NCBI GenBank assembly: GCA_003702525.1
Contig: REGJ01000008.1
Span: 1 to 41,470, forward strand
Direction of reading: 5' to 3'
Length of the DNA stretch: 41,470 nucleotides
Source of the DNA: Candidatus Nitrosopumilus sp.
Lineage (GTDB): Archaea; Thermoproteota; Nitrososphaeria; Nitrososphaerales; Nitrosopumilaceae
The position numbers and the translations under genes are program-made. The first letter of the stretch is position 1. The number at the start of each line of letters is the position of its first letter. The notes below the pieces were generated by a model. The model did no database searches. It saw only the letters and a program-made list of their open reading frames with translations, and was not told where the DNA came from. This document shows, in pieces, positions 8,773 through 17,714 of this stretch.

Positions 8773-9411
8773 TTGAACGTGGATTTTGTTGATCTTTTTC
8801 CATTCGCCCCTGAAGTGGGTTATCTCAGCTTAGCACTTGTTAATTTCTTTGGCTCACTTGTCCCGTTTGTTCCCTTACCTGGTTTCTTGTTGTTAGCTAC
8901 AATGTCTGTTGGTGATCAATTTGATCTACATGTATTGGCAATTTTATCCGCAGTTACTGCCACTGTCGCAAAGCAGATCATATTCTATGTAAGTTATGGT
9001 GGACGAAAAATTATCAAAGAAGAGACTCGAAAAAGAATGAGACCCTTTGAGAGGTTGGTAAAAAGATATGGTGCAGGTGCTGCATTCTTTGCAGCTGCTA
9101 CTCCTATTCCTGATGATTTGGTTTATGTTCCATTAGGACTTGCAAAATACAATCCAAAACGATTCTTTATCGCAACACTAACTGGAAAATTTGTTCTAAG
9201 TTATACTATTGTCTTTGTTTCTCACTATCTTGGATTGTCTTTAGTTGAACCATTTTTAGAAAACATTGATGATGCTACTCCTGTTTACATTGGAATTATT
9301 ATTTTTGGAGCCATGATGACTTCAGTTGTTGTTTTACTTTTGAGATTAGATTGGCAGAGAATCCTTGGCAAATTCGCCCCTTGGACTTTGGATGAAAACA
9401 ACGAAGACTAG
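8773..9411 (+). CDS. DedA/VTT-family membrane protein
   Basis: A 212-residue integral membrane protein with about five hydrophobic segments. The central part has the VTT/SNARE-associated pattern, with GGRKIIKEETRKRMRPFERL followed by FAAATPIPDDLVYVPLGLAKY. The acidic/proline loop between re-entrant segments is characteristic of DedA-like lipid scramblases and transporters. The start is TTG at 8773; a TATA-like element (TTAATTAAAT, about 8747-8756) is 20-26 bases upstream, consistent with a leaderless message. An ATG at 8762 is closed by TGA after four codons. Stops at 9408-9411 overlap the convergent mpg gene. Exact substrate unknown. Confidence 0.75.
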   Translation: MNVDFVDLFPFAPEVGYLSLALVNFFGSLVPFVPLPGFLLLATMSVGDQFDLHVLAILSAVTATVAKQIIFYVSYGGRKIIKEETRKRMRPFERLVKRYGAGAAFFAAATPIPDDLVYVPLGLAKYNPKRFFIATLTGKFVLSYTIVFVSHYLGLSLVEPFLENIDDATPVYIGIIIFGAMMTSVVVLLLRLDWQRILGKFAPWTLDENNED

Positions 9412-9965
9412 ATACTTATTTTAAAATTCCACAACTTGTCTGTTGCTTGTTTTATCCCTATTCTAGGTGATGAAACAATCTTTTTTGCTTTGATTCCCTC
9501 AGTAATGTATAACTTTGAATTTTTTGTCAAATCTACACCGTAATGCGCTTTTGTAATTTCCATGGCTTGAGTTAGTTTTGCAGGTCCATTTGTAAGATCT
9601 TTCAAATCTTTTTTGTTTCTGTTTTTTTGCATTTTCTTTATTCCTTTTTCTGGTTCTATTGCACGAATCAAAACTGCACCTGCCGCAACTTTTGGATTTC
9701 TAGCTACAACATTAAAGCAGTAATACATTCCGTATGTGAAATAGACGTATGCCATACCAACATCTCCAAACATTGCTTTGTTTCTGTCAGTGATTTTTCT
9801 ATGTGCATGACTTGCTGGGTCATCTTTGTGTCTATAGGCTTCTGTTTCTATAATGATTCCAGAAATTTCTGTTCTTCCTATTTTTCTAACAATCTTTTTT
9901 CCTAACAGGTTTTTTGCAACAGTTACTGTATCTTGCAGGTAGAATTTTCTAGGAAGTGTATTCAA
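9408..9965 (-). CDS. mpg: 3-methyladenine DNA glycosylase (AAG/Mpg family)
   Basis: Monofunctional base-excision glycosylase removing alkylated purines. The 185-residue protein starts with the family pattern YLQDTVTVAKNLLGKK and has the catalytic region IIIETEAYRHKDDPASHA, where the Glu of TEAY activates water. Next come the Tyr-rich YVYFTYGMYYCFNVV and the NGPAKLTQAM segment. Length is normal for prokaryotic members. Its start lies inside the end of the upstream uracil-DNA glycosylase gene (17-base overlap), so the two repair enzymes are translationally linked. Confidence 0.93.
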   Translation of the reverse strand: MNTLPRKFYLQDTVTVAKNLLGKKIVRKIGRTEISGIIIETEAYRHKDDPASHAHRKITDRNKAMFGDVGMAYVYFTYGMYYCFNVVARNPKVAAGAVLIRAIEPEKGIKKMQKNRNKKDLKDLTNGPAKLTQAMEITKAHYGVDLTKNSKLYITEGIKAKKIVSSPRIGIKQATDKLWNFKISI

Positions 9966-10539
9966 TGTCTATTGAAACTGGTTTGTCGTTTTTTAACTCT
10001 CTGATTAAATCAAAGAGTTTTACAATATCGCTGTTTAATGTTGAGATTAACTCTTGATTGTATATTGTAGCTGCAGGATGAATTGTAATAAAATAAAGTT
10101 GGTTATCTTTTCGTGCTATCTTTCCTCGAAACTTTGTAATTTCAGAACCCCCTAAAACTGAATTAAATGCAGTATTTCCTAGCACACAAATAATTTTTGG
10201 TTTGATTATTGAAATTTCTTTTTTTAGATATTCTTTACAGGTGTCTCGTTCTGTTGTATTTGGCACTCTGTTGTTTGGAGGCCTGCATTTTACAACATTT
10301 GTAATGTATACTTGTTCTCTTGACATTCCTGCACCTTCAAGTGCTGCAGAAAGCTTCTTTCCTGCTGCTCCTACAAATGGCTCTCCATTCTTGTCTTCGT
10401 TTCTGCCTGGCGCTTCCCCTACAAATATTACATCGGATTGAAAATTACCTTTTCCTGGAACTGAATTTGTTCTTGTCTTACAAAGTTCACATTTTGTACA
10501 TTCTATTACATTTTGTTTTATTGTCTCTAGTTTGTTCAT
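9949..10539 (-). CDS. Uracil-DNA glycosylase, type 4 (Fe-S)
   Basis: Removes uracil arising from cytosine deamination. The 196-residue protein has the family-4 cysteines (CTKCELC near residues 14-20 and a second pair near 83 and 99) that bind a 4Fe-4S cluster. Motif 1 is GEAPGRNEDKNGEPFVG and motif 2 is HPAATIYN. The C terminus extends about 20 residues beyond the core. The gene begins one base after the tldD stop and overlaps mpg, giving a compact tldD-udg-mpg transcription unit. Confidence 0.93.
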   Translation of the reverse strand: MNKLETIKQNVIECTKCELCKTRTNSVPGKGNFQSDVIFVGEAPGRNEDKNGEPFVGAAGKKLSAALEGAGMSREQVYITNVVKCRPPNNRVPNTTERDTCKEYLKKEISIIKPKIICVLGNTAFNSVLGGSEITKFRGKIARKDNQLYFITIHPAATIYNQELISTLNSDIVKLFDLIRELKNDKPVSIDIEYTS

Positions 10540-11961
10540 CTAATTCACACTCTTTACAGTTGCAATGCCTCTGATTGATGGACCTCCGTTTCCCATAATC
10601 ATTGATTGCATTGGATCCCCTTTTCCGCAATTAGTAATTGGTCTAACTGTAAAGTCATTTCCGCATGCGTCAATTGATTTGAAAAATTCTGGAGCAGTTC
10701 CCATAACAATAACGTCTCTGAGCAAATCTGTCACTTCACCGTTTTCAATTTTTTGTGCATATTGACAAGATATGCTCCAATTGTATCGTTTCATATCAAT
10801 TGATGGTATTTTCATATTTGAAATTAAATACCCATTTTTTACTTCCTTTATCATTTCATTTACATCTCTATCTCCATTCCCAATACACGTGCATGCCATT
10901 CGAATTAGTGGCATGAAACGATAGTTTGTTGCTCTCATGTTTCCTGTAGGTTCTGTGTTGAAAACTTGGCCTGTCTCTCTATTTTGCATGTGATTTTTCA
11001 AAACTCCTTCTTCAACTAGAGTCGTTTTTTTCGTTTGAACCCCCTCATCATCAAAAAAATACCATCCTAAACTTTCTTCTATTGTAGGATCATCAAAGAC
11101 ATTTAGATTTTCAGAACCAATTCTTTCTCCGATCTTTCCTTTCCACCATGCCCCGCCTGCCCATGCCATCTCTTTTCCCAAAACCCTGTCTGCCTCAGAT
11201 GGATGACCTAAAATTTCATGCGTAAGTAATGATACAAAGTCTGGATTCATGACTACTGTTGCTTTTTCTTCTTTTGCAGGCTTTGCAGACAACAATTCTG
11301 ATGCTTTTTTTGAAATGTCTTGTGCACTGTTTTGTGCTTTATTGTTTTTTGAAATTTGCTCCATTCCTCCTCTCCCCCCTTCAGTGATGTTGACTGATTG
11401 AGTTAATCCTGACTCATGTGCTGTTGCAACCATATCAATTACCACATCTGAAAATTTTTGTAAAATTTCAGAACCTTCACTGTTTGTAAAATATTTTGAA
11501 TTGTTGGTGTACCATGGATTTACAATTGACTTGATGATTTTTGGTACATCTGAAATGATTTTGTTACACTCTGTTCCAATTTGAATTAATTTTTCTAGTT
11601 CTGGTTTTTCCAAAATTGTATAATCTATTCTCTTTTTTACAATAGAATTTGGATATAGATTGAATTCATCTCTTTTATTTTCGGCATAATGGACAGAATT
11701 TTTAATTGATTCTTCAACTGCTTTTTTTATTTCTTCTTTTGATTTTGGATTTGTAATTGAACAAAAACTCCATGTCCTATCTTTTACTAGTCTGATACCT
11801 ATTCCTACGTCATTAATTGTTCTGACATACTCTGTTTGCCCATTTTCAATTAAGACTGACTTTCTTTCTTGTTCTTCTGCTCTGACATCACAATACTGTA
11901 CACCTGAATCAACTGAATATTTTATGGCATAATCTGCTAATTCTTGTAACTGTGTATCCAT
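10540..11961 (-). CDS. tldD: TldD-family metalloprotease subunit
   Basis: A 473-residue TldD protein. The zinc-binding motif is HEILGHPSEADR (HExxxH), and the C-terminal beta domain contains GVLKNHMQNRE and the glycine-rich GNGGPSIRG. In bacteria TldD pairs with the related TldE/PmbA to cleave unfolded peptides inside the heterodimer. No TldE homologue is adjacent here. The gene is followed immediately by the uracil-DNA glycosylase and preceded 40 bases upstream by a 45-residue small protein on the same strand. Confidence 0.92.
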   Translation of the reverse strand: MDTQLQELADYAIKYSVDSGVQYCDVRAEEQERKSVLIENGQTEYVRTINDVGIGIRLVKDRTWSFCSITNPKSKEEIKKAVEESIKNSVHYAENKRDEFNLYPNSIVKKRIDYTILEKPELEKLIQIGTECNKIISDVPKIIKSIVNPWYTNNSKYFTNSEGSEILQKFSDVVIDMVATAHESGLTQSVNITEGGRGGMEQISKNNKAQNSAQDISKKASELLSAKPAKEEKATVVMNPDFVSLLTHEILGHPSEADRVLGKEMAWAGGAWWKGKIGERIGSENLNVFDDPTIEESLGWYFFDDEGVQTKKTTLVEEGVLKNHMQNRETGQVFNTEPTGNMRATNYRFMPLIRMACTCIGNGDRDVNEMIKEVKNGYLISNMKIPSIDMKRYNWSISCQYAQKIENGEVTDLLRDVIVMGTAPEFFKSIDACGNDFTVRPITNCGKGDPMQSMIMGNGGPSIRGIATVKSVN

Positions 11962-12001
11962 ATGCTATGGAACTTGGAGGTATTCCTAAGTCTTCTGGTT
12001 T

Positions 12002-12139
12002 CTATTTGTTTGAGATAGCTGGCATGGTAAAGTAATACTCGTCTTCAAACTCATAGTCTTTCTTTCCTACTTTGCGCAAAAATTCAAAGTATTGAGTACA
12101 GTTTGTGTAAAAATCTCTGTTTTTTTCGTGCTCATTCAT
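12002..12139 (-). CDS. Small acidic/aromatic protein, 45 aa
   Basis: ATG at 12139 to TAG at 12002 encodes 45 residues beginning MNEHEKNRDFYTNCTQYFEF and ending in a Tyr/Phe/acidic segment. There is one Cys and no membrane segment. Codon use is like that of neighbouring genes, and the spacing of 40 bases to tldD fits an operon leader gene. Nothing about function is recognisable. Without this gene the 246-base gap between tldD and the histidine kinase would be empty. Confidence 0.55.
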   Translation of the reverse strand: MNEHEKNRDFYTNCTQYFEFLRKVGKKDYEFEDEYYFTMPAISNK

Positions 12140-12207
12140 GCTGGATATTGTCAAATTGACATTTTTTGAGGAGAGTGAGTGATTTTAGTTCTCAGAGCTT
12201 GTTTTCT

Positions 12208-14097
12208 TTAAGCAGTTCCTATTGGACTTCTTGGTTGGTCGCCAGAGTCATCTTTTGGTAGTGTTAATGAAAATATGGCTCCTTGATTTGGACTGCTTGT
12301 TACTGAGATTTGTCCTCCATGATTCTCTACAATTCCTTTACAAATTGCTAATCCTAGACCACTTCCTCCAGTTTCTCTTGTTAAGGTAGCATCTACTTGA
12401 TAGAATTTCTTAAACAGATCTGTTTGTTTATCACCTGGAATGCCTATTCCGTTATCTTTGACATTGATTTTGATTTCTGTTGGGGTTTCTTCCATAGTGA
12501 CTTCGATTTTACCTGAACCTTGTGTCACTGCTGTCAAGCTGTTTTTAATCAAATTTGAAATCACTTGTTTAATTCTTTCAGAATCATGACTTATTTCAAT
12601 ATCTTTGACGTTTGAAGTTAATTCAACATTATTACGTTCTGCCTCAGGCAATAATGCATTAACTGAACTACACACTGTTTCATTGATGTTTCTAACCTCT
12701 TTTTTCATTCTTAGTTGACCTAACTCTAATTTTTGTGCATCAAGCAAATCTGAAATGATTCCTAACAATGTCTCAGAACTATTTTTGATAATTGCAATTC
12801 TTTCTTTTTGCTTTGCAGTAAGTTTTCCCAAGTGTTCATTAAGTAAAATATCTGCATATCCTTGAATTGGAACTAAAGGAGTTTTTAGTTCGTGTGTGAT
12901 CATTGCAAGGAATTCATCTTTTGCAATATCCGTTTGTTTGGCTTCTTCTTCTTTTTCTTTAATGGTATCTGACATTATGTTAAAGTTAGATACTAGTTGT
13001 CCTACTTCATCAGAACCTGAATATTCTATTTTTTCACCATACACTCCTTCTCTTACTCTGGAAATTGCTTGTGTGATTGATTCTAGAGGTGACATTGATT
13101 GTCTAATGACAAATACAACAATTATGAAAATTGCAATATCTACTGCTAAGAGTATTTCAACAATAGTTTCACCTGTTGAACTCTCAGAAACTAACTTGTC
13201 ATTCCATTTGTTAATGGTATGATCAACATGTTCAAACAATTCTTCTTTTTGAACATTCATTTCATTTTTTGCGACATTAAATTCTGGTGATAATAGTGCC
13301 CTTTCCTCTAGAATTTGTATTCTGACTTGAATGGATTCCCATAATGGTTCTAATTCCCGTAATGACTCTGAATTTGCTCTTGGAATTGGTTCTAAATCTT
13401 CATGTTGTTTTCCAACACTTTGAACATCTAATCCCCATGTTGGAATTCCTAATAGTTTTCTAAGTCCAATCTCAAACTCTAATCTCTCTCTCTTTAGAAT
13501 TTCTTGTGAATTCCCTTCTTCACCAATTGAAATTAACAAAGTCTGTTGACCTATTTCCCTGGCATATTCTGCTAATTCTTCTGCAATAATCTTATGTCTA
13601 TTGTAATCTCTGTCTAATCCCTCAAAATCACTAATTAATTGATCTGTTAGTAAAACAAGATCTTGGTTCTTTTGTAATACGTAATTTACTGCATTTGTTG
13701 CTTCATCATCAAATACGGATGTAGATTTCACATTCTCTGCTTTTAATCGATAATCCTCCCATGCTGGATTGATGTGATTATAATGATCCATTACACTTTG
13801 CGGTGGACTTGCAAGTGTCATGCCCTCGTATTCTCCTCCTCTGCTTATTTTTTCTATAATTAGTCCAACACTTTCAATTTCTTTTTCTAAATTTTCTTTA
13901 TCATCCATGTGTCCATTTGCAACTGATATTGCATATGCTGAAATGGATTCAGCTTTAACTTTAATGTCTGCTATCTTGATGATGGAGTTTGATTCATGAT
14001 GTTCTCCTGTTCCTTCTTGATATAACAAAAATAGATTAAATGCAGCTACCGCCACTAATACTGATATCAAAAGATATGTCTTGGTAACTATTTTCAT
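12208..14097 (-). CDS. Membrane sensor histidine kinase with extracellular domain and HAMP
   Basis: A 629-residue kinase. An N-terminal membrane segment (about residues 7-27) and a second one (about 314-333) enclose a largely helical extracellular sensor of some 285 residues. A HAMP domain follows (about 335-385), then HisKA with the phospho-acceptor His402 in ITHELKTPLVPIQGY. The HATPase domain comes next, with the N box SNLIKNSLTAV, G1 DNGIGIPGD and G2 GGSGLGLAIC. No receiver domain is fused. It is divergent from an HPt protein and a CheY-like receiver across a 63-base gap, so these are likely partners. The ligand is unknown. Confidence 0.93.
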   Translation of the reverse strand: MKIVTKTYLLISVLVAVAAFNLFLLYQEGTGEHHESNSIIKIADIKVKAESISAYAISVANGHMDDKENLEKEIESVGLIIEKISRGGEYEGMTLASPPQSVMDHYNHINPAWEDYRLKAENVKSTSVFDDEATNAVNYVLQKNQDLVLLTDQLISDFEGLDRDYNRHKIIAEELAEYAREIGQQTLLISIGEEGNSQEILKRERLEFEIGLRKLLGIPTWGLDVQSVGKQHEDLEPIPRANSESLRELEPLWESIQVRIQILEERALLSPEFNVAKNEMNVQKEELFEHVDHTINKWNDKLVSESSTGETIVEILLAVDIAIFIIVVFVIRQSMSPLESITQAISRVREGVYGEKIEYSGSDEVGQLVSNFNIMSDTIKEKEEEAKQTDIAKDEFLAMITHELKTPLVPIQGYADILLNEHLGKLTAKQKERIAIIKNSSETLLGIISDLLDAQKLELGQLRMKKEVRNINETVCSSVNALLPEAERNNVELTSNVKDIEISHDSERIKQVISNLIKNSLTAVTQGSGKIEVTMEETPTEIKINVKDNGIGIPGDKQTDLFKKFYQVDATLTRETGGSGLGLAICKGIVENHGGQISVTSSPNQGAIFSLTLPKDDSGDQPRSPIGTA

Positions 14098-14160
14098 ATG
14101 AAAAAACGGGACAACATAGAGTATAAAAGTAATGGTTAGATTTTAGCTGGTGGTATTGTA

Positions 14161-14514
14161 ATGTCTGATGAGTTTATCAAACTAGCAACTAAAGAAATCC
14201 GTGAAGAAATTTTAGGCATAGAAAATATTCTAAATTCTTGTTCTGATGATGATGGAGTTTTTCAAAACTCTGAAAAATTTGAAAAACATACTCACAAAAT
14301 CAAAGGGCTAGCTCCAATGATGGGAAAAAGTAGTATGGGTAGTTTGGCATCTGTTCTTGATGACACTTTAAAGCAAATCATGGCTGGAAAAACCCCTCAA
14401 GGAATATTTGATTTGGTGACTGTTTCTCACGAAAAATTGGTACAAAACATGAACAGCGATTCTGATTTGGAGCCTGTTATTGAGAAGGCAAAAAATTTTC
14501 TTAGTGATATGTAA
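14161..14514 (+). CDS. Stand-alone histidine phosphotransfer (HPt) protein
   Basis: A 117-residue all-helical protein. The sequence FEKHTHKIKGLAPMMG contains the HPt signature HxxKG, with His45 as the likely phosphorylation site and Lys48-Gly49 following. The later SMGSLASVLDD resembles the third HPt helix, as in CheA P1 domains. It lies between a divergent sensor kinase and a receiver gene 37 bases downstream, which suggests a stepwise phosphorelay. Assignment rests on this motif and length; no catalytic domain is present. Confidence 0.75.
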   Translation: MSDEFIKLATKEIREEILGIENILNSCSDDDGVFQNSEKFEKHTHKIKGLAPMMGKSSMGSLASVLDDTLKQIMAGKTPQGIFDLVTVSHEKLVQNMNSDSDLEPVIEKAKNFLSDM

Positions 14515-14553
14515 TTCTAAATATTTTTTACGTGTGATGAATTTTACTTTTTG

Positions 14554-14922
14554 ATGACAAAAATCATGATAGCCGATGATTCTGATGCTATCCGTCTAGT
14601 CTTGAAGGATATTCTATCTATTGGTGATCATGATGTAATTGCTGAAGCAGTTGATGGTGCTGAAGCAATTGATTTTTACAAACAACATCATCCTGAAATT
14701 CTCTTACTTGATTTGGCTATGCCAAAAAAAGATGGATTAGAAGTAGTAAAAGAAGTAATCGCATTTGATTCTAATGCAAAAATTGTCTTGATTACTGCTA
14801 GTGATGATCAAAAAATAATCAATGAATGTTTGAAATCTGGTGCAGCATCATACATTTCAAAACCCTTTGACTTTAACAGTGTTCTAAAATCAATTACTGA
14901 TATTTCAGGAAACGATAATTAG
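14554..14922 (+). CDS. CheY-like single-domain response regulator
   Basis: A 122-residue receiver domain with no output domain. The acidic pocket is Asp8/Asp9, the phospho-acceptor Asp53 in LLLDLAMP, the switch Thr81 in LITAS, and Lys103 in SYISKPF. The ATG at 14554 is preferred over the adjoining TTG at 14551. It may pass phosphate to or from the HPt protein and the kinase. With no DNA-binding domain, it must act by protein contact. Confidence 0.92.
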   Translation: MTKIMIADDSDAIRLVLKDILSIGDHDVIAEAVDGAEAIDFYKQHHPEILLLDLAMPKKDGLEVVKEVIAFDSNAKIVLITASDDQKIINECLKSGAASYISKPFDFNSVLKSITDISGNDN

Positions 14923-14952
14923 GACACATTATACTTAGAATTTGTAAGAAAT

Positions 14953-16770
14953 TTGTCAAAAATTGTCGCTGATACTAGTGTTATAATTAATGGTCAACTA
15001 ATAAACCAAATAGAGAATGGAACTGTAAGGAACTCTCAAATCATTATCCCTCAAGCAGTTTTAGATGAATTACAATCTCAAGCATCTAACAATAAAGAAC
15101 AAGGTTTTGTTGGATTACAAAAGATTCGTAAACTAAAGGATCTATCTGGAAGTTTTGGATTAGAAATAATCATACAAGGTCCTCATCTATCCTCTGATGA
15201 AATTAAACTTGCTGGAGGTGGGAGAATTGATGCAATAATTGCAGATATGGCAAAACAAAATGACGCAACACTTTACACCTCTGATCATGTTCAAGATTTG
15301 GTTGCGCAAGCAGAAGGCATTCCAACTGTATTTCTAAAGAATGAAATGAAAAAGGAAACTTTGGAATTTCTAAAGTTCTTTGATGCTGAAACAATGAGTA
15401 TTCATCTAAAAGAAAACCAATCCCCTCTTGCAAAAAGAGGTAAGCCTGGTGCCTTTTTACTCACAAAAATCAATGATGATGCTCTTTCACGAGACTATTT
15501 GGAGATGATTTCTTCTCAAATTCTAGATGTTGCAAACACAAATGATTCTAGTACTATTGAAATTTCTAAAACTGGTGCCTCTGTCATTCAACATGAAGAT
15601 TACAGAATTGCAATCACCCACCCTCCTTTCTCTGAATCCTTTGAAATTACAATTGTTCATCCAATTATCCAAATGTCTCTTGAAGATTATGAAATCTCTG
15701 AAAAATTAATGGATAGATTCACTGACAGAGCTGAAGGAATTGTAATTTCTGGTGCTCCTGGTTCTGGAAAGAGTACATTGGCTTCAGGGCTTGCAAACTT
15801 TTATCACAACAAGGGGAAAATTGTAAAAACGTTTGAATCTCCACGTGATTTGCAAGTTGATCCTGGTATTACACAATACAGTAAACTAGATGGTAGTTTT
15901 GATAATACTGCTGACATCTTACTTCTTGTCCGTCCTGATTACACTGTGTTTGATGAAGTAAGACGACGTGAAGACTTTAGGACGTTTGCTGATTTACGAT
16001 TAACTGGCGTTGGAATGGTAGGAGTAGTTCATGCAAATTCTCCTTTAGATGCAATTCAAAGATTCATTGGAAAAATTGAACTTGGCATAATCCCAAATGT
16101 TTTGGATACTGTAGTCTTTGTAAAAGACGGACAAATCCAAAAAGTATATGATCTTGAATTAAAAGTCAAAGTACCATCTGGAATGACCGAGTCTGATCTT
16201 GCTAGACCCGTTATTGAAATACGAAATTTTGTTGATAACACATTAGAGCATGAAATCTACACCTTTGGCGAAGAAAATGTGATTGTTCCTGTAGGAAAAA
16301 AGACCAAAATGGGAATAGAAAAGCTGGCTGAGGACAAAATTCGTGAGACTTTCAAGAAATATGATCCTCGAGCACAAGTTGAAATTCTTTCTGAGAATAG
16401 AGTTAAGGTACTAGTTGATGAGCAATACATTCCGTCTATCATTGGAAGAGGTGGCTCTAACATTAATGAAATTGAAAAACAATTACAGGTACATGTTGAT
16501 GTAGTTCAAAAAGACTCTGAGCATTACAATTTAGATTCCAATGATTTGCCTTTTACATTTTCAGAGTCAAAAATAGCTTTGATTTTTACTGTCAGCAAAG
16601 AGTATACTGCAATGCATGCTGATATTTATGTCAATGATGAATACATCACATCTACTAGAATTGGTAAAAAGGGGCAAATCAAAATCCCAAAACGCTCTGA
16701 TATTGCAAGAAATTTGATGAAACTTGCATCATCACAAAATGATATTCAATTATTTCTCAAAGATTTTTAA
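14953..16770 (+). CDS. PIN domain - PilT-like ATPase - KH domain protein
   Basis: A 605-residue archaeal protein of the conserved PIN/ATPase family (COG1855-like). An N-terminal PIN nuclease domain (about residues 1-130) has acidic residues in IVADTSVI and IIADMAKQN and a TSDHV segment. A secretion-type ATPase follows, with Walker A GAPGSGKST at 267-275 and a Walker B-like DEVRRREDF. Near the C terminus is a KH domain with GxxG in SIIGRGGSNI (about 496-505). The combination implies ATP-dependent RNA binding or cleavage; the precise substrate is not established. Start is TTG at 14953, with a TATA-like ATTATACTT 20-26 bases upstream. The end overlaps the DtxR-type gene by 14 bases. Confidence 0.88.
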   Translation: MSKIVADTSVIINGQLINQIENGTVRNSQIIIPQAVLDELQSQASNNKEQGFVGLQKIRKLKDLSGSFGLEIIIQGPHLSSDEIKLAGGGRIDAIIADMAKQNDATLYTSDHVQDLVAQAEGIPTVFLKNEMKKETLEFLKFFDAETMSIHLKENQSPLAKRGKPGAFLLTKINDDALSRDYLEMISSQILDVANTNDSSTIEISKTGASVIQHEDYRIAITHPPFSESFEITIVHPIIQMSLEDYEISEKLMDRFTDRAEGIVISGAPGSGKSTLASGLANFYHNKGKIVKTFESPRDLQVDPGITQYSKLDGSFDNTADILLLVRPDYTVFDEVRRREDFRTFADLRLTGVGMVGVVHANSPLDAIQRFIGKIELGIIPNVLDTVVFVKDGQIQKVYDLELKVKVPSGMTESDLARPVIEIRNFVDNTLEHEIYTFGEENVIVPVGKKTKMGIEKLAEDKIRETFKKYDPRAQVEILSENRVKVLVDEQYIPSIIGRGGSNINEIEKQLQVHVDVVQKDSEHYNLDSNDLPFTFSESKIALIFTVSKEYTAMHADIYVNDEYITSTRIGKKGQIKIPKRSDIARNLMKLASSQNDIQLFLKDF

Positions 16771-17221
16771 AATTATCAATAATCTTTGGGTTTGCCTTTA
16801 GAAAAGTAATGAATTTTCTTAATTGCTTTATTGTCTTTGGATTTAGATGATGTTCAATTCCTTCTGCATCTTGATTTGCAGTATCATAACCAACACCCAG
16901 TATTTCAAAAAACTCTAGTAATATTCCGTGTTTCTGTCTTATTCCGTCAGCTACTTCTGTACCTTTTTTTGTTAAATTGATTCCGTGATATTTTTCATAC
17001 TCTAGATATCCTCCCTCATCTAACCTTTGTAGCATTTTGGTGACACTTGGGGCACTAACATTCATGTGTCTTGAAATATCTAAAGTGGTTGCATATCCTT
17101 TCAACTCTACTAATTCTGAAATAATCTCCAGGTAATCTTCCATTCTTGTACTAGAACGAGCCCTTTCAGATTGATGTGCGGCTTTGATAGAGTCTAATCT
17201 CTTGGAGTTTTTACCTTTCAT
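16757..17221 (-). CDS. DtxR/MntR-family metal-dependent transcriptional regulator
   Basis: A 154-residue protein. A winged helix-turn-helix spans about residues 27-90 (MEDYLEIISELVELKGYAT, then MNVSAPSVTKMLQRLDEGGYL). A metal-binding/dimerisation domain follows, with conserved-type residues in a helix containing AEGIEHHL. There is no C-terminal SH3-like domain, as in MntR. Members of the family repress metal uptake genes when Mn or Fe is bound. The first 26 residues are basic and lie before the usual family start (Met27), so a shorter protein is possible. The 3' end overlaps the convergent PIN-ATPase gene by 14 bases. Confidence 0.88.
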   Translation of the reverse strand: MKGKNSKRLDSIKAAHQSERARSSTRMEDYLEIISELVELKGYATTLDISRHMNVSAPSVTKMLQRLDEGGYLEYEKYHGINLTKKGTEVADGIRQKHGILLEFFEILGVGYDTANQDAEGIEHHLNPKTIKQLRKFITFLKANPKIIDNFKNL

Positions 17222-17357
17222 GTAATCTTTGTATCTAAATCAAATCCACTATAATTGAGTGTCTTTTTCAGAGAATTTTAGTTACTCTTTGTTGACTCAG
17301 AAGTAATCGTTGTTGATCTTTGAATCTTAACTATTTTTTCCAATATTTGGTATAGGA

Positions 17358-17714
17358 ATGGGAGACCCACTAAAGGAACGACTAGAAAAACTGCGAAAAA
17401 TATCCGAATCTGCAAAACGAAGAGCAAGTTTGTACTCTGATGTTGCAAAAATGGATGATTCTCATACTGCCCGTTCATTAGGTGCACTTCAAAAAGCCCC
17501 TGCACCTGGTAAAAAACTCCAAAAAATAGGATTCTTGATGTTGTGGATTCCAGAACCAACTGGTGTAACATGCGCAGTTGGCGGTCCTATGATAGTTGCA
17601 GGTAGATACTTGGAGAAGAAATACAACAGCGCCACAATTCATGATATTGGTCACCAAACAAAAAATACCATGTCCTCATTAAGTGATTTTAAAACATCTG
17701 TGATGAATCACTAG
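17358..17714 (+). CDS. Hypothetical protein with one hydrophobic segment, 118 aa
   Basis: Unknown protein. The first 45 residues are basic and helical (LKERLEKLRKISESAKRRA). A hydrophobic stretch then covers about 55-85 and includes a Pro/Gly-rich break (WIPEPTGVTCAVGGPMIVAG), and a polar tail follows. It may be a small membrane-associated protein. It converges with the His-rich protein gene, sharing 4 bases at the stops. The start ATG is preceded by a T-rich region without a clear Shine-Dalgarno sequence. Confidence 0.6.
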   Translation: MGDPLKERLEKLRKISESAKRRASLYSDVAKMDDSHTARSLGALQKAPAPGKKLQKIGFLMLWIPEPTGVTCAVGGPMIVAGRYLEKKYNSATIHDIGHQTKNTMSSLSDFKTSVMNH

